From JACKAQ01 sp965227145 (GTDB lineage Bacteria > Calditrichota > Calditrichia > RBG-13-44-9 > J075): a DNA stretch of 64,000 nt. Below the pieces are notes generated by a model. The model did no database searches and had not been told where the DNA came from. It was given only the letters and a program-made list of their open reading frames with translations. The stretch covers positions 2,108,001 through 2,172,000 of the forward strand of contig OZ245730.1 of NCBI GenBank assembly GCA_965227145.1. The letters run 5' to 3'. Below are positions 36,147 to 45,095 of the stretch, one piece after another (position 1 is the first letter of the stretch; each line of letters opens with the position of its first letter). The translations under genes and the position numbers were made by a program.

Positions 36147-36953
36147 ATGAAAAAAATGTTGTTTTTGGCAATTCTGTTTGTGATTGTAAGCTGCTGTTTT
36201 TGCAACGTTTATGCTGGCGCATGGGCTCAACCCAAAGGCAAGTTTTACACCAAAGCGACTTTTATTTTCTCAGATGCAAACGGTGTTTTGGGCACCACTT
36301 CTCCGGCAACTTTCCGGGATTATGCCATTTATTTTTACGGCGAATACGGTTTTTTGCCCCGATTAACCGGAATTATCAGCACACCATTTTTCAAAAAATC
36401 CCAAAATGAAGCAAATTTTGTTCGGGGAAAAACCACCGGATATTTTGCCGGGGATATCGAGTTGCAGGCAAAATATCAATTTCTCGACAAACCGGTTGTC
36501 GCATCTGCGCTGGTTGGCATCAAACAACCCGCATTTTACGATATTGCAGACATCCCGCCGCTCGGCAACAACGAAACCGATTTCGATGTGAAATTATTGC
36601 TCGGTGCATCGTTATATCCGGTTCCCGCGTATCTCACCGGCGATGTTGGCTACCGCATTCGCGGCGGCGATTTCGTTGACGAATTCCATTTCAATTTCGA
36701 AGCCGGATATACGTTGAAAAATTTGCTGCTATTGCGATTTGTCGGCAGCGTTATTCGTAATAATGGCGAATCTGATTCGGTGAGCAATTTGTTCGGTTTT
36801 CCGTTGACCCAACAGCGGACGCGGTTGGGTGGCGGCTTTATTGTGTTGCTCAATCAGCACATTGATGTGGATGTAACTTATCTGAAAACGACAGCAGGGC
36901 TGAACATTCCGGATTCGAAGGAAGTGTTTGTCGGAATTGCATTTAAGCGTTGA
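36147..36953 (+). CDS. outer-membrane beta-barrel-like protein
   Basis: The 268-residue protein has a Sec signal (hydrophobic residues 4-22, ending VYA). A run of alternating amphipathic strands follows (KFYTKATFIFSD, DIELQAKYQFLD, YLTGDVGYRIRGGD, HIDVDVTYLKT), ending FVGIAFKR, typical of small barrels. No family was recognised. The gene is the first of a close-packed run and lies 28 bp before the molybdoenzyme gene. Confidence 0.68.
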   Translation: MKKMLFLAILFVIVSCCFCNVYAGAWAQPKGKFYTKATFIFSDANGVLGTTSPATFRDYAIYFYGEYGFLPRLTGIISTPFFKKSQNEANFVRGKTTGYFAGDIELQAKYQFLDKPVVASALVGIKQPAFYDIADIPPLGNNETDFDVKLLLGASLYPVPAYLTGDVGYRIRGGDFVDEFHFNFEAGYTLKNLLLLRFVGSVIRNNGESDSVSNLFGFPLTQQRTRLGGGFIVLLNQHIDVDVTYLKTTAGLNIPDSKEVFVGIAFKR

Positions 36954-36981
36954 AAAAAATCAATTTTCGGAGAAAAATTCG

Positions 36982-38211
36982 ATGAAACGTCGTGACTTTA
37001 TCAAAACCGGACTTGCCGGAATTGCGCTGGTGTTTGTTCCCGGAATCGGGATTGTAAGCTGCACAAAAAACAGCGTTGGCCCGCTGATCGATCCGATCGA
37101 CCTGAATTTTTGTTCACCGGTGAATATTCCTGAGGAGGAAGGCGGATTTTACATCCAGTTTATCGAAGGGCGCGATTATCGCCCGAGCGATCTCGAACTT
37201 GACACGTGGCGGTTGAAATTTACCCAAACGGTGAATGGTGCTGTTGTCAAAGAAACATCGCTCAGTTTTGATGAAATTGCCACCCGATATCCGGCAGCGG
37301 AGGAATCCTTTTTTCAGGCATTCCAGTGTGTGGGAAACTCTCCGGGCGGGTTTCAATTGAGCAACGGCTATTTTTCCGGTGTTCCGCTGCGATTATTTCT
37401 GGAAAACGATTTGGGCGTGGATTGGGCGCAGGCAAATCGGGTCTATTTTCGCTGCTACGATGATTATTTCACCAACCACACCAAAGCGCGAATTATGAAT
37501 GACGACCCGCGTCCGGCGTATCTCGCATACAAATTTAACGGCGTGCCGTTTAGCGCGCGGCGCGACGGTTCGTATGCGCACGGTTATCCGGTGCGCATGG
37601 TTGTGCCGGAAATGTTGGGAATGAAAAGCCCGAAAGCAATCATGGAAATTGAGGTAAGCGACCGAGACGAGCCGGACGGCTACTGGGAAACGCGACCGGT
37701 GGAATCGACATCGCCGGATGTGCTGTGGGCAGATGTTCCGCCGATGCGCATCAACTCGCGAATTTACAATCCCGTGAATTATCAAACTGTGCGTAAAGGC
37801 AGTATTTACAATGTGAAAGGGGTTGCGGTCAGTGGGGTAAATCCGGTGGAAAAAGTGGAGGTCGGGATTACAAAAGTGCGCAATCGGAACCAGATTGACG
37901 GTGAAATAAGTTGGCAGGATGCTGTCATCCGCGATCGTCCCGATGCAATGGCGCAGCCCGATTTTGACGATTCCAACGGTGCCGCTTTCGGCGAAGCGCT
38001 GTCCCGAATCAATAGTGGAAATTGGCCTGCACCGTATGTTTGGTGCCTCTGGGATGCCAACGTTCAACTGCCAAACACCGCCGGAAAATATGGATTGTTT
38101 GTCCGCGCAACCGACAAATCGGGCACGGTTCAGCCTTTCGAAGAACTGACCGCGCAGGAAAAAGCCGACGGCAATAACGCCTGGCACGGACTCATCATTC
38201 AGGTTGAATAA
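36982..38211 (+). CDS. sulfite-oxidase-family molybdopterin oxidoreductase
   Basis: The 409-residue protein begins MKRRDFIKTG, a Tat-like signal with a possible lipobox (IVSC27). The sulfite-oxidase fold follows, with the Mo-ligand Cys116 in FQCVGNS, the HGYPVRMVVPEMLGMKSPKAIMEIEV segment and the C-terminal dimerisation-type domain (NVKGVAVSGVNPVEKVEVGI). CGGAG at 36968-36972 fixes the ATG; an earlier in-frame ATG overlaps the barrel gene. No heme or partner cytochrome is adjacent. The substrate is unknown and its position before sugar genes is unusual. Confidence 0.85.
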   Translation: MKRRDFIKTGLAGIALVFVPGIGIVSCTKNSVGPLIDPIDLNFCSPVNIPEEEGGFYIQFIEGRDYRPSDLELDTWRLKFTQTVNGAVVKETSLSFDEIATRYPAAEESFFQAFQCVGNSPGGFQLSNGYFSGVPLRLFLENDLGVDWAQANRVYFRCYDDYFTNHTKARIMNDDPRPAYLAYKFNGVPFSARRDGSYAHGYPVRMVVPEMLGMKSPKAIMEIEVSDRDEPDGYWETRPVESTSPDVLWADVPPMRINSRIYNPVNYQTVRKGSIYNVKGVAVSGVNPVEKVEVGITKVRNRNQIDGEISWQDAVIRDRPDAMAQPDFDDSNGAAFGEALSRINSGNWPAPYVWCLWDANVQLPNTAGKYGLFVRATDKSGTVQPFEELTAQEKADGNNAWHGLIIQVE

Positions 38212-39200
38212 TGGAAAAACTGCAAATTTTGGTGACTGGTGCAAACGGGCTGATCGGGCACAAATTATGTGAAAAATTGCTGGCGAACGGGCACGAAATT
38301 GTTGCGTTGTCCCGATCAGAAACACCGGAATTGCTGCAATCACTGCTCGAAAACACCAAATTCCGGTTGGTTACCGGCGATATCCGGGATGGAGTTTTCA
38401 GCAAAAATTTGTTCCGAAACAACCGATTCGATGCTGTTTTTCACATGGCTGTGGAACGCTATTTCCCCGATCCGAAAACAGCCAAAATACCGGATTTGCG
38501 ATCGCTGCCGGCGTATCAAACCAACTTTGAGGGAACGGTAAATCTGTTGCAAAACGCAGCGGCATCGTGCGTTCGCGCATGGATACAAAGTTCGGCGATG
38601 ATGGTATTCGATATCGAAAATATATCTGATTTGCCGATAAACGAAGCACATCCTGCCCGGCCGGTTGAATCGAACGGACTGAGCGTTTTGCTGGCAGAAG
38701 AAGCATGCACCTATTTTGGTCGGTCAGAAAATCTAAACTACATAATTTTGCGATATCCGGGTGTTTTTGGAATCGGAAAACCGCGTGGCATAATCGCAAA
38801 ATTATGCGATTATTTCACCACCGAAGGCGGTCAAATTCCGTCTGTTGCAACCAATCGCACCGGCGATTTTTTGTCTGCCGATGACGTTGTATCGGCAAAT
38901 ATTTTAGCGCTGAACCGGTTGCTGGCATCAGCAAATCCCAATCCGAAAAGCGGGTTGCAACGACTGTTTCACATCGGTAGCGGCAGGGAAATTTCGCCCG
39001 CAGATGTTGCCCGAATGATGCGCAAAATCACCGGTTCTGAAAAGCCGGTAATTGAATTTGAATCACCAAACCCGCGCCGATTTTGGTTTGATATATCAGC
39101 CGCACGTCAGCACCTCGATTTCGAGCCGACGGAATTAGAAATAAGCCTGAAAAATTTTATAAACTACAGCACCATTGCAACGACGGAGGAGCGACAGTGA
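38211..39200 (+). CDS. NAD-dependent epimerase/dehydratase-like protein, catalytic YxxxK absent
   Basis: The 329-residue extended SDR fold protein has GANGLIG at residues 10-16 (NAD site), FHMAVERYF, and a C-terminal family-like tail (LQRLFHIGSGREISPADVARMM). At the expected YxxxK position it reads NGLSV (residues 155-159), so both catalytic Tyr and Lys are missing. Other epimerase features are kept. It may bind a sugar nucleotide without turnover or use another mechanism. Its ATG overlaps the molybdoenzyme stop by one base, showing tight coupling. Confidence 0.82.
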   Translation: MEKLQILVTGANGLIGHKLCEKLLANGHEIVALSRSETPELLQSLLENTKFRLVTGDIRDGVFSKNLFRNNRFDAVFHMAVERYFPDPKTAKIPDLRSLPAYQTNFEGTVNLLQNAAASCVRAWIQSSAMMVFDIENISDLPINEAHPARPVESNGLSVLLAEEACTYFGRSENLNYIILRYPGVFGIGKPRGIIAKLCDYFTTEGGQIPSVATNRTGDFLSADDVVSANILALNRLLASANPNPKSGLQRLFHIGSGREISPADVARMMRKITGSEKPVIEFESPNPRRFWFDISAARQHLDFEPTELEISLKNFINYSTIATTEERQ

Positions 39201-40351
39201 ACCGTATTTCCGCCAACAAACCGTATTTCCCGGAACCGATGCGACGAGCTATTGCTGATGAAATCGCCGAAATTTTAGCCGGTGGACGGTTGACGCAGGG
39301 ACCGTGGGTATCGCGTTTTGAACAGGCTTTCGCCGAGTACACCGGCGCAAAATTTGCCATCGCCACCAACTCCGGCACTAGCGCGCTGGAAATTTTGCTG
39401 CGTTTTTACGATGTTCGCGGTTGCGAAGTGATTGTCCCAACCAACACGTTTTTGGCTTCCGGCAACGCCGTGATTTTTGCGGGGGGGAAACCGGTTTTGG
39501 CCGATATTTCCGCCGACACACTTTGCCTCGATCCCGAAGATTTGAAACGCAAAATAACGCCCAAAACCAAAGGTGTGATTCTGGTGCATATTGCCGGATT
39601 GATTACACCGCAAATTTCAGAAATACGTGATTTATGTCGATCGCGCGGATTGTTTTTGCTGGAAGATGCCGCACATGCGCCGGGTGCTGCAATCGATCAG
39701 AAATTCGCCGGAAATCTGGCTGACGGTGCGGCGTTTTCATTTTTTCCAACCAAACCGATGACCACCGGCGAAGGCGGAATGATCACCACAAACGATCCGG
39801 TTTGTGCCGAATTTGCGCAATCGATTCGCTGTCACGGCATCGCGATCGGTACGGAAAATACCGGCGAAAATAAAAATTTATTGCTGCGATTGGGGCACAA
39901 CTGGCGAATGAGCGAACTGCAGGCGGTTGTTGGCTGGCACCAATTGCAAACGCTGGAAGATGCCATCGCCAAACGCCAAACGGTTGCCAGTTGGTATGCG
40001 AATGCGCTGGCAAATTCGCCAGGATTGCGTCTGTTTGAGCCGCCGGAAAATGTGCGGCACAGCTTTTACAAATATCCGGTTTTGATGGAAAAACCCGCTT
40101 CGCTCCGCGACGTCAACCGGCAATTGCTCGAAGAATTTGGTGTGCAAAGTGGCAGCATTTATTGGCCGCCGTGCCATTTGCAACCTTTTTATCAGCAACA
40201 ATTTGGCTACCGACGCGGTGATTTTCCGGTTGCTGAAGCTATTCTCGAACGCACGATTGCGCTCCCGATTTATCCCGAATTATCACGGGATTCTGTCAAT
40301 CGGGTGGCAGCGGCGCTTTGCTCTATTTTGGCTGATCCGGTGACCGCATGA
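39197..40351 (+). CDS. DegT/DnrJ/EryC1 sugar aminotransferase
   Basis: The 384-residue PLP enzyme converts a keto-sugar nucleotide to an amino-sugar. The family pattern is GGRLTQGPWVSRFE, ATNSGTSALEI, LLEDAAHAPGA and the PLP-lysine segment FFPTKPMTTGEGGM, then NWRMSELQAVVG. The start overlaps the epimerase-like gene by four bases and the end overlaps WbqC by four. This suggests stoichiometric synthesis of an amino-deoxysugar for surface glycans. Confidence 0.93.
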   Translation: MNRISANKPYFPEPMRRAIADEIAEILAGGRLTQGPWVSRFEQAFAEYTGAKFAIATNSGTSALEILLRFYDVRGCEVIVPTNTFLASGNAVIFAGGKPVLADISADTLCLDPEDLKRKITPKTKGVILVHIAGLITPQISEIRDLCRSRGLFLLEDAAHAPGAAIDQKFAGNLADGAAFSFFPTKPMTTGEGGMITTNDPVCAEFAQSIRCHGIAIGTENTGENKNLLLRLGHNWRMSELQAVVGWHQLQTLEDAIAKRQTVASWYANALANSPGLRLFEPPENVRHSFYKYPVLMEKPASLRDVNRQLLEEFGVQSGSIYWPPCHLQPFYQQQFGYRRGDFPVAEAILERTIALPIYPELSRDSVNRVAAALCSILADPVTA

Positions 40352-41088
40352 TTTTGGGCGCGCACCAGCCGAATTTCCTGCCGTGGATTGGATTTTTCTA
40401 CAAAATCGCGCAATCGGATATTTTTGTGCTCGCGGATAACGTCCAATTTTCAACTCAAAATTATATCAACAGAACCCGGATCAAATCTGCGAGTGGCGCG
40501 CACTTGCTGACTGTGCCAGTGCATTCCGGTGACGGAAATTTGCTGATCAAAGATATTCGCATCGACAACAGCAAAAATTGGCAAAAAAAGCATTGGAAAA
40601 CGATTCGGTTGAATTATGGCAAATCGCTCTATTTTGATCGATATGCGCCGTTTTTTGAATCGATGTTTTCAAAAGAATGGCAGTTTTTAGCTGATTTGAA
40701 TATTGAAACAATAACGTATGTTTGCGAAAGCTGCAGCATTCGTACGCGGTTGATCTCTGGCTCATCACTGAAAATCGATGCTGAAAACCCCACTGACCGG
40801 ATCGTTCAAATGACCAAAGCGACTGGTTGCGATGCGTATCTATCCGGCAGCGGTGGCAGCAAAAATTATCTCGACCGGCAGCAGTTTTTGACCGCTGGAA
40901 TTGCGCTGAATTTCACAGCATTTGACCACCCGGCGTATGCCCAACGCCACGGTGAATTTTTGCCAGGTTTGTCGGTGATCGATTATTTATTTAACGCCGC
41001 AGATGCCGCACGGAATTTTTTTGAAATTGCCCAATCCACCAAACTAAATTCCCGGAGAAATGATGATGCCTATCGAACAATCCCATGA
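40348..41088 (+). CDS. WbqC-like protein
   Basis: The 246-residue protein has the WbqC family start GAHQPNFLPWIGFFYKIAQSD. NRTRIKSASGAHLLTVPV, YLSGSGGSKNYLD and a closing PGLSVIDYLFN motif follow. WbqC proteins occur in O-antigen clusters next to DegT aminotransferases, as here, and are thought to act on sugar biosynthesis, but their reaction is not established. Start and stop overlap both neighbours. Confidence 0.85.
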   Translation: MILGAHQPNFLPWIGFFYKIAQSDIFVLADNVQFSTQNYINRTRIKSASGAHLLTVPVHSGDGNLLIKDIRIDNSKNWQKKHWKTIRLNYGKSLYFDRYAPFFESMFSKEWQFLADLNIETITYVCESCSIRTRLISGSSLKIDAENPTDRIVQMTKATGCDAYLSGSGGSKNYLDRQQFLTAGIALNFTAFDHPAYAQRHGEFLPGLSVIDYLFNAADAARNFFEIAQSTKLNSRRNDDAYRTIP

Positions 41089-42220
41089 AAAACGCCCCAA
41101 AGTCGCGCTGCTCACCGATACATTTGTTGTCGGTGGCGGTTTGCAGCACATCACCCAAATTGCCCGTTCGATGTCGGAAATCGTGGTCGGTATTTTCGCA
41201 AATGGCGGCAGCGAATTTGGCAAATTGGTTGCGTTGCCGAATGTCCAGATTTTCCCCGACGGCTACCATTTGGAAAATTTGCGCCGGTTTCAACCGGATC
41301 TGGTTCATGTTCATCACCTCAAACCGCTGCTCGCTGTTTTAAACAACCCGTTTCGGGAAATCCCGTTTCCGGTGGTGTTCACTGTGCATGGCTTGCACAT
41401 TCATAAGTATGAATTTTTAAAGGGATTTAGCAGCGAGACAAAATATCAACTGCGTTTTCAATTGGAAAAATATTTGCTGAAAAAGGTCAAAAAAGTGATC
41501 ACCGTTTCTGAGGAAGACGCTGAATTTGTGCGCCAAAATTATGGGATTACGCATCCGGTTTGTATCCCAAACGGTATTGATTACAGCGAAATTAGAACTG
41601 CTGATTATTCAAAAACCGAGTTACGACAAAGCTTAAATTTACCGGAAAATGCCCGGATTTTTCTCACTGTTGCCCGTTTTCCGTTTCAAAAAGCACACGA
41701 TATTTTACTCGCAGCAATAGCCAAGAGTCAGGCGAAATTGCGTCAAAGTGGCGCCAAATTTGTGCTCATTGGCGATGGCGAATTTTTTTCGGAAATGCAA
41801 CAATTGGCAACATCAACGGGCATTTCCGACTTGCTGATGTTTTTGGGTAGGCGCCACAACGTGCCCGATTTTATGCATGCCAGCGATTATTTTCTCCTCC
41901 CATCGCGGTGGGAAGGTTTCCCGATTACGCTGCTCGAGGCAGCCGGATGCAACTTGCCGATTGTTGCGTCGGATACCTTTGGCAATCGCGAAATTGTGTT
42001 TCACCGACGCAGCGGATTGCTGTTTGAAAATGAAAATTCAGATGAATTATCAAAAATTTTATGTGATGTTTTGGCAGGAAAATATGATATGCAGGCGTTT
42101 GCTGATGCAGCGTATCAGTATGTAAATGCTAACTTTACAGCCGAAATTATGGTTGACAAAATAAGGGATGTTTACGAATCCGTGCTGCAACCCGAGGTTG
42201 TTTTCAGCGAAATGGTTTAG
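41060..42220 (+). CDS. GT4 family glycosyltransferase
   Basis: The 386-residue GT-B enzyme has an N-terminal acceptor lobe (VALLTDTFVVGGGLQHI, DLVHVHHLKPLL, VFTVHGLHIHKYEF) and a C-terminal donor lobe with FPNGID-like VCIPNGIDYSE, FLTVARFPFQKAHD and the EX7E motif in SRWEGFPITLLEAAGC. Three in-frame ATGs (41060, 41063, 41066) follow GGAG at 41054-41057; the last gives the best spacing. The gene overlaps WbqC by up to 29 bp and ends tail-to-tail with the next glycosyltransferase. Confidence 0.92.
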   Translation: MMMPIEQSHEKRPKVALLTDTFVVGGGLQHITQIARSMSEIVVGIFANGGSEFGKLVALPNVQIFPDGYHLENLRRFQPDLVHVHHLKPLLAVLNNPFREIPFPVVFTVHGLHIHKYEFLKGFSSETKYQLRFQLEKYLLKKVKKVITVSEEDAEFVRQNYGITHPVCIPNGIDYSEIRTADYSKTELRQSLNLPENARIFLTVARFPFQKAHDILLAAIAKSQAKLRQSGAKFVLIGDGEFFSEMQQLATSTGISDLLMFLGRRHNVPDFMHASDYFLLPSRWEGFPITLLEAAGCNLPIVASDTFGNREIVFHRRSGLLFENENSDELSKILCDVLAGKYDMQAFADAAYQYVNANFTAEIMVDKIRDVYESVLQPEVVFSEMV

Positions 42221-43359
42221 CCCTTTTTTGCGCAGATTTCCAAAATTTTTTCAGTGGTTTGCGTCCAGGTAAATTGCTGTTCTGCAATACTTCGCGCCCG
42301 CGTTGCGATTGACCGCAGTTCATCCGGATTTCGCAGCAAATCGATGGTTGCAGACGCCAACGCTGCAACATCACCGGGGGGCACCACTCGCCCCAATTGG
42401 TGCGTTCGCACCATGTCCAAACCGGGAATATCGGAAACGATCACCGGTTTTCCGCACGCCAGATATTCATATAATTTTAGCGATGAACCGCCAATTTTAC
42501 TGTTCCGTCCGGCGATTGCCGGCACAAAGCAAATATCGCACTGATTGATAAAATCCGGTACTTTTGACGAAACAATTTTCCCGGTGAAAACGACGTGAGA
42601 TTGCTCGCCGAGCGATTGCACCAAATTCTCCAGATGTGGGCGCTGTTGCCCGTCACCAACGATTATAAGCTCCACATTTTGGAAGTGTTGACGAATCAGC
42701 GGAAGGCTGCGAACCAGAATTTCCACGCCCGCCCAAATGACTAAATTTCCCACAAATCCCAACCGGATGCCGGTTCCGGTTTGCCTGCCGTTTGGGTGAA
42801 ATCTGCGGATATTCACGCCGTTGGATATTACTGTAATACGTGATTTATCGACTGAAAAGCGTTCGGAAATCATCGATTTCAGTCCGTCGGTTACCGCAAT
42901 TATTTTGTCGGAAATCCGGCAGTTCCAGCGTTCAATTTTCTCAAATATCGCCACCGCAACATCGGGCAAATTGAAGGCACTTTTAATTTCGTCCGCAACA
43001 ATGCCGTTCACTTCGAGAACGGTTTTTATCCGCAATAATTTTCCGATAATTCCCGGCAAAATTGTCAAAAAACCTTTTCGGGTGAACAGCACATCCGGAC
43101 GACTGCGCAAACATCGCCACAGCAACACAAAAAATAGCCGGAATTCGTATTCGACAAATTTCAGTTTGCTGGATTTGAGCAATACATTTATCGGGTAAAT
43201 TTTGAACGGGAAATTTTCGATGGCGGATTGGAAGCGGGGGAGGAGCAGCGTTACGTCATTGCCGAGCGTTTGCATTTCAGAAACGACTTCCAAAATGTGG
43301 GTGCGTTGGGCATCAAAATTTGATAAATCGACCGCGCAAATGTAATATATTTTCAGCAT
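42217..43359 (-). CDS. GT4 family glycosyltransferase
   Basis: The 380-residue GT-B glycosyltransferase has VISNGVNIRRFHP, GFVGNLVIWAGVEILVRSL, VELIIVGDGQQRPHLE and the donor-site LYEYLACGKPVIVSDIPG. It has one possible membrane-associated helix near residues 70-85. Its stop overlaps the stop of the convergent GT4 gene by four bases. Its start is 21 bp downstream of the deacetylase-like gene, so the two minus-strand genes are likely one unit adding to the same surface polysaccharide. Confidence 0.92.
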   Translation of the reverse strand: MLKIYYICAVDLSNFDAQRTHILEVVSEMQTLGNDVTLLLPRFQSAIENFPFKIYPINVLLKSSKLKFVEYEFRLFFVLLWRCLRSRPDVLFTRKGFLTILPGIIGKLLRIKTVLEVNGIVADEIKSAFNLPDVAVAIFEKIERWNCRISDKIIAVTDGLKSMISERFSVDKSRITVISNGVNIRRFHPNGRQTGTGIRLGFVGNLVIWAGVEILVRSLPLIRQHFQNVELIIVGDGQQRPHLENLVQSLGEQSHVVFTGKIVSSKVPDFINQCDICFVPAIAGRNSKIGGSSLKLYEYLACGKPVIVSDIPGLDMVRTHQLGRVVPPGDVAALASATIDLLRNPDELRSIATRARSIAEQQFTWTQTTEKILEICAKKG

Positions 43360-43380
43360 ATCAATTTTGAGAGTATCGTT

Positions 43381-44163
43381 TTAGGAGCCGCTTTTTTCGA
43401 GCCGGGCAAAAAGTTTTGGCAAAAATTTCCGGTGTTCGGGATTCACCAAGATGGATTTTTTGCGCAACAGGTTCTGGATTTTGTCTTTCGGTTGTTCGCC
43501 ATTTAGTGTCCACCAAATCGGATGTGTCAGCAGTTGAATATTCTTTTTCTCCAGAAATGCGGCAGAATTTAGCAGCCCGCCATTTCGCCAGCGACCGCCG
43601 GAATCGCTGATGTATTTTACAGCGCCATCGGCGATGGGCGCATACACTTTTGCGATGCCGGGAATGTGCAGCATGTCCAAAACGCATTCAAAATTGGCCG
43701 GGCTGTGAACGCTCACAAGTTCTTTATTTACAAATGGATAGTGCGCCGATAAAGTGATGATATCACTATTCAGCGTTTCGAAAAAACATGTGCCGGCATC
43801 GAACACAACATGTGGTGCGATGCAGTGACCGAGTTCATGAATGCTGTGGATAAATTGCCGATTTGTGGCGGAAAACGGGTTATAAAATGGCGAGCGGACG
43901 CAAATAAAATAGGTTGAGCGAATGCCCATTTCAAATTCGATGCGGGCAATTTGATAGGCGCTTTCAAGATTGATATCAATATCGTGGCGGAGAAAAATGT
44001 GGGGAGATGCGGCTAAACGTCCATTTCCAGTGCTTTGCAGATCGCAAAAACGGTAGCCTTGTTGCCGGATTTTTTCCATTAACCGACGATATCCGTCCGG
44101 TGAAAAATCGCTGTCAACGTCAATTGCCGGATCAAGTGTTTGTGAATTTATCATTTGCAGCAT
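43381..44163 (-). CDS. polysaccharide deacetylase-like protein
   Basis: The 260-residue protein contains IFLRHDIDINLESAYQIA, the NodB-type His-Asp-x-Asp motif, then YFICVRSPFYNPF and HELGHCIAPHVVFDA, as in the family of putative polysaccharide deacetylases of sugar clusters. It lacks an export signal, unlike cell-wall deacetylases, so it may act on a lipid-linked or nucleotide-linked sugar in the cytoplasm. A second ATG at 44154 is possible. Confidence 0.75.
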   Translation of the reverse strand: MLQMINSQTLDPAIDVDSDFSPDGYRRLMEKIRQQGYRFCDLQSTGNGRLAASPHIFLRHDIDINLESAYQIARIEFEMGIRSTYFICVRSPFYNPFSATNRQFIHSIHELGHCIAPHVVFDAGTCFFETLNSDIITLSAHYPFVNKELVSVHSPANFECVLDMLHIPGIAKVYAPIADGAVKYISDSGGRWRNGGLLNSAAFLEKKNIQLLTHPIWWTLNGEQPKDKIQNLLRKKSILVNPEHRKFLPKLFARLEKSGS

Positions 44164-44293
44164 CGCATTTCATTAAAATTAACGGGGTCAAAACGTAAAA
44201 AAACAACCGGTTGAATCATGTTTGTAACTTACATGAATCTGTTCACAAAATCTTCACGGGGAGTTAAAGGAATCTTGAATTATTGGCGTGAGC

Positions 44294-44324
44294 AAAAAAA
44301 ACTCCGGAAAAGATCCCGGAGTTT
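44294..44324 (-). terminator. Rho-independent terminator of ppk2
   Basis: A 9-bp stem (44299-44307 with 44316-44324) is followed on the minus strand by a run of eight T. It lies 27 bp after the ppk2 stop. Confidence 0.88.
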
Positions 44325-44350
44325 GCGAAAAATTGAAATGATCGGCTGTG

Positions 44351-45091
44351 CTATTTTTCGGGGGAATACACCTGCAGCACTTTTGCGTTTGGCGTAAAAT
44401 TGATGTCAGATTTCGCTTTGTCTGCGTAATCGATTTGCGACAAAACAAAGCGCATCGATTCCAGCCGGGCGAGCTGTTTGTTGTTACCTTTGATAATCGC
44501 CCACGGGCTGTGTTTGCGGTGGGTGTGTTCGAACATCGCCTCTTTGTAACGGGTGAATTCGTGCCATTTTTTCTGCGCCAGCAAATCGGTGGTGCTCAAT
44601 TTCCATTGTTTCAACAAATTGGTGCGGCGTTCCTGCAAGCGTCGTTTCTGCTCTTCGATATCGATTGAAAACCAGAGTTTGAACATCAGAATGCCGTCTT
44701 CGTGGAGCATATTTTCGAATTCGGGCACCTGTTTCAAAAAATGGTGATATTCGGATTCGCTGCAAAATCCCATTACCGGTTCAACAACTGCGCGATTGTA
44801 CCAGCTCCGGTCGAAAAAAACGATTTCCCCGGCGGCGGGCAATTGGGCAACATAGCGTTGGAAATACCATTGTCCGCGCTCGCGATCGGTGGGTTTGGGC
44901 AGTGCCACAACCCGCATCGCCCGGGGATTGAGGTATCGGGTGAATCTGCGGATTGCGCCGCCTTTGCCCGCGGTGTCGCGCCCTTCAAAAATAATCAGCA
45001 CCCGTTGTTGGGTTTCCTGAACCCATTTTTGCAATTTCACCAATTCCGTTTGCAATTGGCGCAACTCCGATTTGTAATTTTTTCTGCTCAT
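44351..45091 (-). CDS. ppk2: polyphosphate kinase 2 (PPK2 family)
   Basis: The 246-residue single-domain PPK2 has Walker A FEGRDTAGKGG (residues 35-45), the lid region VVALPKPTDRERGQWYFQRY and Walker B FFDRSWYNRA, plus FLKQVPEFENML. PPK2 enzymes phosphorylate nucleoside mono- or diphosphates with polyphosphate. One PPK2 domain of this length fits class I or III. The start lies 4 bp after the stop of the exported dikinase-like gene, so the two are co-transcribed. Confidence 0.93.
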   Translation of the reverse strand: MSRKNYKSELRQLQTELVKLQKWVQETQQRVLIIFEGRDTAGKGGAIRRFTRYLNPRAMRVVALPKPTDRERGQWYFQRYVAQLPAAGEIVFFDRSWYNRAVVEPVMGFCSESEYHHFLKQVPEFENMLHEDGILMFKLWFSIDIEEQKRRLQERRTNLLKQWKLSTTDLLAQKKWHEFTRYKEAMFEHTHRKHSPWAIIKGNNKQLARLESMRFVLSQIDYADKAKSDINFTPNAKVLQVYSPEK

Positions 45092-45095
45092 CCGT

